Shown here piece by piece: positions 43,394 to 52,177 of a stretch of DNA of 64,000 bases (positions are counted from its first letter, which is position 1; each line of letters opens with the position of its first letter). The notes beneath the pieces are model-generated. The model saw only the letters and a program-made list of their open reading frames with translations, did no database searches and was not told where the DNA came from. The stretch comes from JADLHS01 sp964561105 (lineage in GTDB: Bacteria > Verrucomicrobiota > Verrucomicrobiia > Limisphaerales > JADLHS01): contig CAZLOH010000023.1 in the NCBI GenBank assembly GCA_964561105.1, forward strand, positions 1-64,000. The letters are read 5' to 3'. The position numbers and the translations under genes are program-made.

Positions 43394-44071
43394 TCAGCCG
43401 CGCGGCCCATTGGGCAACCTTTCACCGGCCAGCGGAATGTAGGCAAATTTCGCGATAGCCTGGGCGCGGGAGCACACATGCAGTTTTTCGTAGATGCGAC
43501 GGATGTAAGTGTTCACCGTCGGCAGACTGATGCCCAGTTGGTCCGCGATTTCCTTGTAGAGATAACCCTGCGCGAGCAATTGCAACACCTCGCTTTCCCG
43601 GGTGGACAAATCCACAGCCGGCGGCTCGGGAGCGGAAAGCTGATGAAACGCCTTGACCACTTTGCGCGCGATGTTGGCCGTCATCGGCGAACCGCCCGCC
43701 TTGATCTCGCGCAAGGCGTTGATCAAGGTGGCGCGCGGCGTTTGCTTGAGCAGATAACCCGCCGCGCCGGCCTGGAGCGCTTGAAAGATGTGGTCCGAAT
43801 CCTCGTACACCGTGAGCATCATGAACTGCGTTTCCGGCAGGAGCGGTTTGAGCCGGCGGACACATTCGGGGCCGTTGATGCCGGGCAGGTTGATGTCCAT
43901 GAGCACAATTTCCGGCCGGTGCGCGGGCATGCCGGCGAGCGCGTCCTCACCCGACCCATGATAGCTCACGCAACGAAAGCCCTCGGCGCGATTGATCCAA
44001 TCCACCAGGATTTCGCGCGCTTTGGGGTCGTCCTCGACGATGGCGACTTTGATTGGCACGGGCCTACTCAT
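43394..44071 (-). CDS. NarL/LuxR-type response regulator
   Basis: 225 residues from the ATG at 44071. Receiver 8-125 with EDD (13-15), phosphoacceptor in IVLMDINLPG (Asp59), Thr in MMLTVYE, Lys in LLKQTPRA; C-terminal LuxR helix-turn-helix with STRESEVLQLLAQGYLYKEI and SLPTVNTYIRRIYEKL. Binds DNA as a dimer when phosphorylated. No sensor kinase is adjacent. The longer open frame upstream (to 44278) is not protein-like. Confidence 0.92.
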   Translation of the reverse strand: MSRPVPIKVAIVEDDPKAREILVDWINRAEGFRCVSYHGSGEDALAGMPAHRPEIVLMDINLPGINGPECVRRLKPLLPETQFMMLTVYEDSDHIFQALQAGAAGYLLKQTPRATLINALREIKAGGSPMTANIARKVVKAFHQLSAPEPPAVDLSTRESEVLQLLAQGYLYKEIADQLGISLPTVNTYIRRIYEKLHVCSRAQAIAKFAYIPLAGERLPNGPRG

Positions 44072-44244
44072 AACACACGCCCCGCCAGTCTGGTTGTAAT
44101 GACTTCTGACTACAAGGCGCATGCGGGTACAGGTGCATGAGCATCGCATCCGGCCTATCGTACTCAATGGACTGAAAGTTTTGGTCCTGTTAGAATTTGC
44201 GGACCACGACACTTTGCCATAGCAACAATCAACCTGATTCAGCC

Positions 44245-45819
44245 ATGAAAACGCCGAACAAGAATCTTCAACGTCCAAACGAATTGTCTGCTCCCGGACT
44301 GAGTCGCCGCGACCTGCTCAAGGGCGTGGCGGGGCTGACCGCAGCCGCCGCATTGTCTGGCTGCGCCCGGCTCGCGCCAATTACGGGCGACCGAAGTGAA
44401 CTGATCCGCCGCGAAAATGAGCGGCCCGGCACGCGGGATTGGATGTTGGAAAACACCCGCATTGATCCGGCGACCCGGTATCGTTGTCCGTGGATAGAAG
44501 GCTACTGCTCCCGCACCAGTGTGCGCGCGGGCGAACGTCTCAGCTTTCACGTCAGCACCAATCCGACCTCGGCTTTCACGTTGGATGTTTATCGCATGGG
44601 CTATTACGGCGGTGCGGGAGGTCGGCACGTGCTGCGGCTGGGGCCGTTGCCCGGGCAGGTTCAACCGGATCCGCCAATCGGTCCGAATCGGTTGCGGGAT
44701 TGCGATTGGTCCGCGAGCGCAACCATCACCATTCCGCATGACTGGGTGAGCGGCGTTTACGTTGGCAAGCTCACGGCTGAACGCGAGCGGCTGCAAAGCT
44801 ACGTGATCTTCATCGTCCGCGACGACCGGCGCGCGCATTTTATTTTCCAATGTTCCGATACGACCTGGCAGGCTTACAATCGCTGGCCCAGCCAATTCGC
44901 GCTTTACGACGACGGCAAGGACGAATGGTACTGGGGCGGAGGCGTGGACATCAGCTTCAACCGGCCCTATGGCAAATACTGCCAGATCCTAGACGCGCCG
45001 CTCTCGACGGGTTCGGGCGAATGGTTTCTGTGGGAGTTTCCCACCGCCTATTGGATGGAAGCGCAGGGTTATGACGTCACCTACATTTCCAACCTCGACA
45101 CGCACACGGATCCCCGGGGACTGCGGCGCGCCAAGGGATTCTTGTCCGTCGGGCACGATGAATACTATTCCCTCGAAATGTTCAATCACCTCCAAACCGC
45201 CATCCATGCCGGCTTGAACGTGGCGTTCTTCTCCGGCGACACCTGCTTTGGCCGGATCAATCCGCGACCGGACCCGCGCGGGAGCGTGAACCGAATTTTC
45301 GGTCGCACTGCGGTTTTTGGCCCACCCGGCGGCACGCGGGATTTTGTGGCGATCAATTCGCTCCCGCACGAGCGCCCGTACGCCAACGAACTGGTCGGCG
45401 CCCAGAGCACCGGGGCCGTGACCGGCGGGGCGGACTGGGTCTGCTCACGCCCGGACCATTGGATTTTTGAAGGCACGGGCATGAAGCAAGGAGAGAAGAT
45501 TCCCGGATTGGTGGGCTGGGAGTGGCACGGCAACCCGGCAAACATTCCGGGTCTGGAAGTCGTTGCCACGGCGCCGACGCAAACCAAGCCGGGCGAATTA
45601 AACGGCGGGGTCTATACCGCCACGGTTTATCCCGGTCCGAGAGGGAACTTCGTGTTCAACGCGGCCACCTGCTGGTGGGCGGATGGTTTGGCGGCGCCAC
45701 CTGGTTACGTGCGCCCCTCCGTTTACACCACTCCGCAAGGTCCCGATCCTCGCGCGCAACGCATCACCGCCAACGTGCTGAATCGGATTGCCGGAATGAC
45801 GGGTTCGCGATCGGCATGA
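44245..45819 (+). CDS. exported N,N-dimethylformamidase beta-subunit-like protein
   Basis: 524 residues from the ATG at 44245. Tat/lipoprotein-type signal LSRRDLLKGVAGLTAAAALSG with Cys of SGCARL as possible lipid site. The body is the domain found in the large subunit of dimethylformamidase: FTLDVYRMGYYGGAGGRHV, TWQAYNRWPSQFALY, VDISFNRPY, SVGHDEYYSLEMF and LNVAFFSGDTCFGRI. Most family members have no known substrate, so amidase activity is only a possibility. Confidence 0.85.
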   Translation: MKTPNKNLQRPNELSAPGLSRRDLLKGVAGLTAAAALSGCARLAPITGDRSELIRRENERPGTRDWMLENTRIDPATRYRCPWIEGYCSRTSVRAGERLSFHVSTNPTSAFTLDVYRMGYYGGAGGRHVLRLGPLPGQVQPDPPIGPNRLRDCDWSASATITIPHDWVSGVYVGKLTAERERLQSYVIFIVRDDRRAHFIFQCSDTTWQAYNRWPSQFALYDDGKDEWYWGGGVDISFNRPYGKYCQILDAPLSTGSGEWFLWEFPTAYWMEAQGYDVTYISNLDTHTDPRGLRRAKGFLSVGHDEYYSLEMFNHLQTAIHAGLNVAFFSGDTCFGRINPRPDPRGSVNRIFGRTAVFGPPGGTRDFVAINSLPHERPYANELVGAQSTGAVTGGADWVCSRPDHWIFEGTGMKQGEKIPGLVGWEWHGNPANIPGLEVVATAPTQTKPGELNGGVYTATVYPGPRGNFVFNAATCWWADGLAAPPGYVRPSVYTTPQGPDPRAQRITANVLNRIAGMTGSRSA

Positions 45820-45917
45820 TCAAGTCAAACCCGCCAGCGCGACAGCCGGGTGCCACTCAAGCGGGATAATTTGCGTTTGAGTCAGGCGCGACGCCTATCC
45901 TACGGGAAGTTGTTCGG

Positions 45918-46712
45918 TCAATTTATCCGGACGCTCGTGCGCTCGAGCAACCACTGATAGTCCGTCGGCGGCACTGCCGCGAATCCTCCACCCGCTCCGC
46001 CTTTGATGGCCGGGCGAACCGTGTCCGGCACCACCCAGCGATGCGTCTCGATGTGTCCGTCGGCAAACGACAGGTTCGCGGCTCCGTTGTGATGGGAGGC
46101 AGGCAGATTGCCCCACTTGTCCTCATTCAACCGGTTCATGAAAAATCCATCGTTCAACGTGTCGGGATGTTCATCCAGAAAAACGAACGTGCCCGAGGGC
46201 AGGCGGATTTCCGTTTGCTTGAAATACTGCGCGTAATCCGGGTTGAACTTGTTGATCAACACACCCGGATCGCCCACGAGGGAATTCATGGAGTAACTGC
46301 GCGTCCGCGGACCGTTCTCCGCCTGCGCGCGGTCGGACGGGCATTTGAACACCGCCGTCTGAAGGGACAGCATCGGCGTGAGTTTGCCGCTGAGGAGATA
46401 GGCGACGTTGGTGTTCTCCTCGGCCATCCCCCAATCCATGACATTGTTCACCCAGTTCTGACGTTCAGCCCGCGTCTGGTCAATACCATGGTTGTTGACC
46501 AGCCAATCGCTGCTGTCATTGGCATAAAGACTCCAGGCGAGGGTGAGTTGGCGAATGTTGTTAATGCAACCAATCGCCTGCGCCTTGGTCTTGGCCTTGC
46601 TCAGCGCGGGCAACAACAGCGCCGCGAGCATGGCAATGATCGCAATCACGACCAGCAATTCGATCAGCGTAAACCCGCTGTGCCGCCACGGACGGATCTT
46701 CACTCCGGGCAT
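45918..46712 (-). CDS. prepilin-like exported protein (type II pseudopilin family)
   Basis: 264 residues from the ATG at 46712; an in-frame TTG at 46775 is less likely. Basic leader then the prepilin peptidase site and hydrophobic helix SGFTLIELLVVIAIIAMLA, followed by ALLLPALSKAKTKAQAIGC and the planctomycete/verrucomicrobial segment NLSFADGHIETHRW. Proteins of this kind are very numerous in PVC genomes; role unknown, probably assembled into fibres outside the inner membrane. Confidence 0.9.
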   Translation of the reverse strand: MPGVKIRPWRHSGFTLIELLVVIAIIAMLAALLLPALSKAKTKAQAIGCINNIRQLTLAWSLYANDSSDWLVNNHGIDQTRAERQNWVNNVMDWGMAEENTNVAYLLSGKLTPMLSLQTAVFKCPSDRAQAENGPRTRSYSMNSLVGDPGVLINKFNPDYAQYFKQTEIRLPSGTFVFLDEHPDTLNDGFFMNRLNEDKWGNLPASHHNGAANLSFADGHIETHRWVVPDTVRPAIKGGAGGGFAAVPPTDYQWLLERTSVRIN

Positions 46713-46771
46713 GGTTGCCGATGGCCTTGGCTCGATCCAGAACCGTCGGAGGTTGAATCGCGCGCAGGTTT

Positions 46772-47782
46772 TCAAGGGTTGGCTGCCACTTCGGCGCGCG
46801 CCCGGTCGAGCACTTCCTTGAGCGTCACTTCCACGCCGCCGCGTCGTTTACTTTCATCGGCCGCCGCCATGAAGGCGTACAACTCCAGCGTCTCCTCCGG
46901 GTTTACCGGCACGATGCGATCGCGAAACATTTTCACGATCACGACCAGTAGCGGATCGTAGCCATCGTAACTCCCAACGGCGGACTCACCTTTGGTGCCC
47001 ACGGCTTTGCCGCCGTAACCTTTGCGATCCGTGTTGTTGGCTTCACGGAAAATTCCCGTCCGGCCATCCTTCCATGTGCCCGTGACCTCGATCTTGCCAT
47101 CGCCCGTCAGACCGCGCTTGACTGAGACGCAGCCCGTCCCCATCACGGTGAACAGGGATTCGCAGCCATGCACGCCGTACCAGTACAGGTCCACATGGTG
47201 CGGCTCCAATTCCGCGGGGCTGAAGGTCTCGGCATGGAGCACCTTGCCAATCGCCCCGTTGCGAACGGCCTGGGTATTCTTCCCGTAGCGCAGCGAGGAC
47301 GCGCAGAACAGCGGCACGTTGGCTTTCTTGGCCGCCGCGAGGATGCGCACCGTGTCCGCCAGGTCGCCGGCAATGGGCTTGTCCACGAACACCGGCTTGC
47401 CCGCCGCCAGCACGGGACGCACCTGTTCCAGATGCACCCGCCCGTCGTTGGATTCGAGCAAGACCACATCCACCCGCCGCAACAGTTCCTCGATCGAAGG
47501 CACGATCTCCACGCCCAGTTCCTTCACCTTCGCGGTGTATTCCGGCACGCGCTCGGTGCTACTGACAATATCCTTGCTGCCCTGCGGATAGGCGGCCACC
47601 ACCCTCACCCCCGCGACCAGGGGCTTGTCCGCCGGATCCTTGGGCCCTTGGTTCAAAGTCTGCGCAAACGCCACGGCGTGGGATGTGTCGAGACCGATGA
47701 TGCCGGCGCGCAGTGTTTTCGGTTCTTGCGCGGGCAGAGTGAGCGCGAGGATCAATAGCGGGAGAACAAAGAAAGGTTTCAT
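46772..47782 (-). CDS. exported Gfo/Idh/MocA oxidoreductase
   Basis: 336 residues from the ATG at 47782. Signal peptide MKPFFVLPLLILALTLPAQ, then a Rossmann domain (LRAGIIGLDTSHAVAFAQT; VLLESNDGRVHLEQV; KPVFVDKPIAGDLADTV) and a C-terminal Gfo/Idh alpha/beta domain with VHGCESLFTVMGTGC. A predicted NAD-binding enzyme with an export signal is typical for PVC bacteria; the pocket may be used with tightly bound cofactor. The prepilin-like gene begins 60 bases after its end. Confidence 0.85.
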   Translation of the reverse strand: MKPFFVLPLLILALTLPAQEPKTLRAGIIGLDTSHAVAFAQTLNQGPKDPADKPLVAGVRVVAAYPQGSKDIVSSTERVPEYTAKVKELGVEIVPSIEELLRRVDVVLLESNDGRVHLEQVRPVLAAGKPVFVDKPIAGDLADTVRILAAAKKANVPLFCASSLRYGKNTQAVRNGAIGKVLHAETFSPAELEPHHVDLYWYGVHGCESLFTVMGTGCVSVKRGLTGDGKIEVTGTWKDGRTGIFREANNTDRKGYGGKAVGTKGESAVGSYDGYDPLLVVIVKMFRDRIVPVNPEETLELYAFMAAADESKRRGGVEVTLKEVLDRARAEVAANP

Positions 47783-48132
47783 CAAGTGAGAATAGGTAAC
47801 GGCGTGCGATTCAATTCTGTCGGTTATCGTTGACTCGAATTGAAATTGCCGAAGTTCCGCGACCACCGCAAGCGAGGAAACGGCGGGATCAACCTGGGTG
47901 CGATTGGAAGTGGCGGTCAGGAGCGCGGCGTTTACGCCGCTTCAACGGCGGAAACACGGGGGCGATTGGCTGTTTCAGACGCACTTCCCGGACGCACCGT
48001 GAAGCAGGCTGAAGCCCGCGCCCCCTTGAGGTTGACGGCCACTTCCAATCGCACCCAACGGCCAGGGAAAATGTTCGCCTCTGCGCACCAATCGCTCAAG
48101 CAGCCTGCTCAAAACCATCAACCCCCGGTAGC

Positions 48133-48174
48133 ACGGCTCGCGCTGCGAGCCGTCGCGCCACGTCGAGCGGCGCG
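48133..48174. repeat. two-hairpin repeat, family R1 copy e
   Basis: First stem ACGGCTCG/CGAGCCGT, loop CGCTG; second stem CGCGCC/GGCGCG, loop nine bases. Confidence 0.75.
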
Positions 48175-48210
48175 CAACGGGTGGAAACGTGCGCCCTCGG
48201 TCTTTCGCTT

Positions 48211-48251
48211 CCGCCCGCTGCACGCGGGCGGAGTCCTCGCAGCGCGAGAAC
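48211..48251. repeat. two-hairpin repeat, family R1 copy d
   Basis: First stem CCGCCCG/CGGGCGG with loop CTGCACG; second stem GTCCTCG/CGAGAAC (one mismatch), loop CAGCG. Closest to copy a. Confidence 0.8.
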
Positions 48252-48301
48252 TTCCACCTCAACGATGATGAGGCAAGACTACCGACGAGCCGGCATCGGT
48301 T

Positions 48302-48350
48302 GGTGGGGCGAGGCTCCCGACGAGCCGACTCGTGCGGACGCTCGCCCCAT
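48302..48350. repeat. palindromic repeat, family R5 copy
   Basis: TGGGGCGAG at 48304-48312 and CTCGCCCCA at 48341-48349 are exact inverses, with inner partial pairing. Confidence 0.75.
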
Positions 48351-48475
48351 CGCTTGGCCTGAAGGTAAGCGGCCGAATCGTCCACGGGGCCGAAGGCCCG
48401 CCAGATGGTAGCCTTGGGTTAATCGTCAAAGGAATTTGAGCGCGAAGGGGCGGCAACATCACGGGATGAAGCAAG

Positions 48476-49333
48476 TCAACCAAGCGCAAGTCCTCGCGTC
48501 CGCACGCGGATCAGCAGATCATTCAATGCAGCCCGCGTCGAGTTGCCGGGCAACTCGGGCAGTTCGCTCGCGTCATGCGCCGTCTGCAACTCACCGCGCA
48601 ACCGCCGATACTCGGCTTCGTGGAAGGCGATGTCTGCGTCTTCGAGTTTGGATTTCTCTGGGCCGGCCAGTTTTCGCGCCACGAGTTCAGGAATGTAAGG
48701 CAATCGAAACTCCTCATTCAGCTTCACAAGGTTGGCTTCGATTTTGCCGGTGCGCATCAGGTGAATCCCCGTGAGCAATACGCGATAGACGTAGAGTAAC
48801 GGCTTCACCCGTCGCGGGCGCTCTTTGTCGAACAGCTTCCACTGGGTTTCCGCGAATCCAAAGTAATGGTGCGAGTGATGTCGCGTGATGCAATCGCGCG
48901 CAATGGCCTTCAGTTCCGCGTGCTCCGGCGTGGTGTGGACAATGAGCGGCGAGAAAAGTTGTTCCAACACGTAACCGTTCTTCTTGAGCAGCAGGCCAAA
49001 GAACTTGCGCGCATCATGGCTCACGATGTCCATCTCCAGCGCCTGTCCCTCACCCGCGGGAGCGGGAGAGGGTGGCGAAGCCGGGTGAGGGTCGTGGGGA
49101 GAAATCACCTCTCTGCGCGGAGGATCAGGCGGCACAATCATTGACTGCTCGACCGTTTCGTCACGGACATCCAAACCGACGATCCGTTCGAGCGGCAACA
49201 CATGTGCGCCACGCAGGTCAAAGTCGGAATCTGGCGACGGAAATCCGTAGAGGTGCGCGCCGCTGATCGTGGCAAACAACAGCGGATACGGCTGCGCCGC
49301 CACGATTCGTTGGAGGCGTGGATCAATGGTCAT
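48476..49333 (-). CDS. RlaP-like nucleotidyltransferase with in-frame repeat
   Basis: 285 residues. A polymerase-beta-type nucleotidyltransferase fold: FATISGAHLYGFPSPDSDFDLRGAH with the two catalytic aspartates DxD (SDFD), then EMDIVSHDARKFFGLLLK and LEQLFSPLIVH. Family PF10127 (RlaP) was first linked to RNA-ligase gene clusters. Residues about 75-95 (PHDPHPASPPSPAPAGEGQ) translate a palindromic repeat (49047-49091) inserted in a loop that the paralogue at 50181 lacks. No RNA ligase is in the window. The lipoprotein gene lies just upstream. Confidence 0.8.
   Translation of the reverse strand: MTIDPRLQRIVAAQPYPLLFATISGAHLYGFPSPDSDFDLRGAHVLPLERIVGLDVRDETVEQSMIVPPDPPRREVISPHDPHPASPPSPAPAGEGQALEMDIVSHDARKFFGLLLKKNGYVLEQLFSPLIVHTTPEHAELKAIARDCITRHHSHHYFGFAETQWKLFDKERPRRVKPLLYVYRVLLTGIHLMRTGKIEANLVKLNEEFRLPYIPELVARKLAGPEKSKLEDADIAFHEAEYRRLRGELQTAHDASELPELPGNSTRAALNDLLIRVRTRGLALG
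49047..49091. repeat. palindromic repeat inside the nucleotidyltransferase gene
   Basis: CCCTCACCCGCGGG ... CCGGGTGAGGG with an inner GAGAGGGTGGCG, 45 bp, in frame. A different sequence from family R3 but the same kind of element. Confidence 0.75.
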
Positions 49334-49335
49334 CG

Positions 49336-50184
49336 TTACTGGCCCAAGGAAAACTGAATTTCCACGTGGACGTTGTTAAAATCAGGATCATCCAAGTTAC
49401 CTTTGTGCCGACAAATCAGCCCACTTGGTAGCGCATTCATTCGAATCTCCTGACCTTCCGGGATTCGGCCTCCATTTGCCTGAAGTTCGATGAATCGGTT
49501 GCACAGATCTATGACAGCCTCTTTGTAGCTGTCTGGTACATTGTGCAAGCTAAGATCAGGGCGACCGAATTTTCTCAAACCACGGGTGTGAAACCACGTG
49601 CCACTGCCAGATTCCTCCTTGGAGTACACGATTGAGATGTGTCGGTGCATCTTGGGTAATTCGGGATCAAAGAACTCGCTCCGCCACATTGGCCCATCAA
49701 AACACTTGAATTGCAACACATCAGCAACGGCAACTCCCCCATGGTCCATAAAAAACGTGACCATTCCTACACAGTCCCTCAGATAGTTGAGGTTCGCCGG
49801 ATCGGCTACTTCGCCCTGAATCACGAGGCACTCCGGCGACTGCTCGATTCGGGCAAACAGAGTTGGGTCTGATTTCCCAAGTTGTGTCGCAAACTCGCCG
49901 TCGGCGAAAGGCAGCGATTGATGTTTAGTCCGGCTGAATCGTCGCAACTCCACTCCTTGCGGAATTCCCGCAGTGCGATAGGTCGCACCCGAAATCGCTG
50001 TGTCGTTGGTGAAAATTCCGTAGATGGCATAGCAAACCATGGCGTTGCTGCCGCCAGGCGCGAAGTGGCTACGTTCCCAAGTGTTAAGTGTCGCGTGCAT
50101 AGATGAAGTCTTTGGCTTGCACCCGAAAAGAAGTGAAAGCCCAATTGCTGTGACGCAGTATATCGAGAGCCATCGCCTAATCAT
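49336..50184 (-). CDS. hypothetical lipoprotein between two nucleotidyltransferases
   Basis: 282 residues from the ATG at 50184. Signal MIRRWLSIYCVTAIGLSLLFGC with lipobox LLFGC. The mature protein has no recognised domain; notable are ELRRFSRTKHQSLPFADGEF, GMVTFFMDHGGVAVADVLQF and a histidine pair in MHRHISIVY. The start overlaps the upstream nucleotidyltransferase stop by four bases, so the two are co-translated. Confidence 0.7.
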   Translation of the reverse strand: MIRRWLSIYCVTAIGLSLLFGCKPKTSSMHATLNTWERSHFAPGGSNAMVCYAIYGIFTNDTAISGATYRTAGIPQGVELRRFSRTKHQSLPFADGEFATQLGKSDPTLFARIEQSPECLVIQGEVADPANLNYLRDCVGMVTFFMDHGGVAVADVLQFKCFDGPMWRSEFFDPELPKMHRHISIVYSKEESGSGTWFHTRGLRKFGRPDLSLHNVPDSYKEAVIDLCNRFIELQANGGRIPEGQEIRMNALPSGLICRHKGNLDDPDFNNVHVEIQFSLGQ

Positions 50185-51116
50185 AAGCAACGACCACCCT
50201 TCGCCATCTCCCGCCGCGCTTTGATGAGGAAGCGATTCGCCGCTTCGTAGTCGGGGCGTTCGGGTAGTTTGGTTTCGGCCAGGGCACGTTCGAAGTCGCG
50301 GTGGAGTTCCTTGCGCCAGGCGTCCACTTCGGTCCACGCCAGCTCTCCGCGCTTGACGGCCAGCAGTCGTTCACGGTGGGCCTCGATCCGCACGGGCACG
50401 CGCGCGTCACGCAGCGTGGCCGCGCCAGTGAGCAACAAGCGTAGCAAGTGCATCGCGTGTTTCCATTTGATCTGCCCCGCGTTGCGGATGTCTTGCTCGA
50501 TCTTCTTGAATTGCGACATGGCGTAGCCGTTGAAGGTCTGAAATATCATCTGGGATAGAAACCGATCCCGAATGGCCAGCAGTTCCGTTGCAAGGGGAGT
50601 CTGCTTCTCAACGAGCGGCGAGTAGAGGCATTCGAGGATGTTGGGATTTGCCTTCAGTGCCATCGTCAGAAACTTCTGCAACTCCCAGTAGCAGCTCTGC
50701 GCGGCGTTGTCCTCGAATTGCTCGGGCATGCCGAAGAGCGACCATTGCAGGTCGGCGGGCGCGAGGTAAATGCCGCGCAAATCCGTGTCGGATTCATCTG
50801 TGTCCAGCCCATACGCGCGCGAGCCGACGATGCACCGGTAAATGATGAACTGCTCCAATTCAAAACCCGGCGACGCGTTCACACCGGGCAGGCGGTCTTT
50901 GAAGTGTTTAAGCACATCAAGCTGGTCGTGCGTGAGCGAGGCTTCGAATCCATCCGGAAAGCGAACGAGAAAGTGACTTTCCGCCTCGCTGGCGGGAGTG
51001 CGTGTCACCACACCCACCGCGCCGCGCGGATGCACGAGCGAGTTGTTCGTGCCGCGCACTTCAACAAGTGCGACAACCTGCGTGCCCGCAAAAACGTTGT
51101 TGGGCTGGTGTGACAT
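50181..51116 (-). CDS. RlaP-like nucleotidyltransferase, N-terminal DUF4926-like part
   Basis: 311 residues from the ATG at 51116. Residues 1-70 (FAGTQVVALVEVRG; GAVGVVTRT; HFLVRFPDGFEASLTHDQLD) resemble a small beta-barrel like DUF4926. The nucleotidyltransferase core follows: IIYRCIVGSRAYGLDTDES, DTDLRGIYLAP (DxD aspartates), then KFLTMALKANPNILECLYSP. It is paralogous to the enzyme at 48476. No RNA ligase gene lies nearby. Confidence 0.8.
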   Translation of the reverse strand: MSHQPNNVFAGTQVVALVEVRGTNNSLVHPRGAVGVVTRTPASEAESHFLVRFPDGFEASLTHDQLDVLKHFKDRLPGVNASPGFELEQFIIYRCIVGSRAYGLDTDESDTDLRGIYLAPADLQWSLFGMPEQFEDNAAQSCYWELQKFLTMALKANPNILECLYSPLVEKQTPLATELLAIRDRFLSQMIFQTFNGYAMSQFKKIEQDIRNAGQIKWKHAMHLLRLLLTGAATLRDARVPVRIEAHRERLLAVKRGELAWTEVDAWRKELHRDFERALAETKLPERPDYEAANRFLIKARREMAKGGRCL

Positions 51117-51288
51117 CCGCGCAAACGGTAGCCGGTCACCGGAAGCGAATCCAGCCGGGTGTGTCGCCCCTTCAGGGCTGGAACTTTCTTGATTCGTCAC
51201 CCAGGGCGTCGCTTCGCTTGCCTGGGCTATTCACCTCTCGGGCTTTCAGCCCTTGAAGATTGAGCCAACTGATGTTGGCTGTTGCGTG

Positions 51289-51570
51289 TTAGGCCAACTC
51301 CACCTTGAGCTTGCGGCCCAATGCGAGTGCGGCGCGCTCCAAAAGCTGAAGCGTCACCGGCGTTTCATCCTCGGCAAACAACTGATCGAGCGTCGAGCGG
51401 CTGGTTTTCATGCGGCTGGCGAGTTTCGCGCGGGAGATGCGTCGGCGTTTCATCTCCTGTTCAATCTGCCAGGTCACAACGCGACGGAGCGCACCCGCTT
51501 CACATTCCGCGAGCAAGCCCTCCCCTTGCAGGAAGTCGTCGAAGTTTGAGCCGATGTGCGCCTTCTTCAT
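51289..51570 (-). CDS. XRE/Fis-like helix-turn-helix antitoxin-type protein
   Basis: 93 residues. N-terminal FDDFLQGEGLLAECEAGAL, then RRVVTWQIEQEMKRRR and a HTH ISRAKLASRMKTSRSTLDQL, ending QLLERAALALGRKLKVELA. This is the layout of HTH antitoxins and regulators related to HigA/RelB-associated XRE proteins. The start overlaps the stop of the DUF4926 gene by four bases. Confidence 0.75.
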   Translation of the reverse strand: MKKAHIGSNFDDFLQGEGLLAECEAGALRRVVTWQIEQEMKRRRISRAKLASRMKTSRSTLDQLFAEDETPVTLQLLERAALALGRKLKVELA

Positions 51571-51794
51571 GCGGCCATCGGGCGAGAGTGCAGGCGTTCT
51601 TTGCCTGTCGCGGGCCGGACCTGGTTCGCCTCCACAGTCACGACATCGGCGGTGTGCCCGTCGAGCGTGAAGAATTCCACCTCGTAGGCTTTGCCGTCCT
51701 CATAGACGTGGACGACCGTGCCCACGTCGCCGGCCACAAGCCCGTGCGCCGGGAGCGATGCCGTCAGAACGACTCGATTGTGCTCTTTGATCAT
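51567..51794 (-). CDS. DUF4926-domain small protein
   Basis: 75 residues. A short SH3-like beta barrel: DRVVL-type opening NRVVLTASLPAHGLVAGDVGT, then VVHVYEDGKAYEVEFFTLDG and VTVEANQVRP. DUF4926 proteins are often found next to DUF6883 proteins. The gene is downstream of DUF6883 by 14 bases and overlaps the HTH gene. Confidence 0.75.
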   Translation of the reverse strand: MIKEHNRVVLTASLPAHGLVAGDVGTVVHVYEDGKAYEVEFFTLDGHTADVVTVEANQVRPATGKERLHSRPMAA

Positions 51795-51808
51795 ACTCGT
51801 CTATCTCG

Positions 51809-52141
51809 TTATGCCGGATACGCGGTGACCAGTCGCGGGTTAGTCCGGCCACGGTCAATGATCCAAACTATCCGCACCAGTGGCGATTTGCCGGACGGCG
51901 TTTCCAGCGCAGCGTCGAGAACATACTTCAGTCCGTGCGAAGTTTCCATGAGTTGAACCACTTCGCCGCCCAAGGCCGCTCGGCGAAAAGCTTTGGCCAG
52001 CGTTTCCCAGTCGTCCCAGCGGAAGCCGAACGCTTCAAGGAATTCAGCTTTTCCATTGTTGTCGGGATGTGCGGCGTTGAGCAAGTAGTTCGTGAGTTTT
52101 TCCCGTTGAACCAGAGCTTTGTCTGCGTTTGGGAGTTTCAC
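51809..52141 (-). CDS. DUF6883-domain protein, candidate toxin
   Basis: 110 residues. MKLPNADKALVQREKLTNYL, then HPDNNGKAEFLEAFGFRWDDW and the C-terminal beta segment LVRIVWIIDRGRTNPRLVTAYP. DUF6883 proteins form conserved pairs with DUF4926 and look like toxin-type modules, though their activity is not known to me. It leads a three-gene operon and sits right after the trpE end, separated by a repeat fragment. Confidence 0.7.
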   Translation of the reverse strand: MKLPNADKALVQREKLTNYLLNAAHPDNNGKAEFLEAFGFRWDDWETLAKAFRRAALGGEVVQLMETSHGLKYVLDAALETPSGKSPLVRIVWIIDRGRTNPRLVTAYPA

Positions 52142-52159
52142 GCGATTGAAGTTTGAGCC

Positions 52160-52177
52160 TCGTTGCCTCGGCTGCTA
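52160..52177. repeat. R2-type repeat end at the trpE stop
   Basis: CCTCGTTGCCTCGGCTGCTAC: the GTAG end supplies the TAG stop of trpE on the minus strand. Confidence 0.5.

Larger units (their letters stand above)
47783..48475. other. 693-base intergenic repeat cluster
   Basis: No gene. Holds a copy of GAGCGCGGCGTTTACGCCGC (47925-47945), two R1 hairpin pairs (48133-48174, 48211-48251) and an R5 palindrome (48302-48350). Confidence 0.7.
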
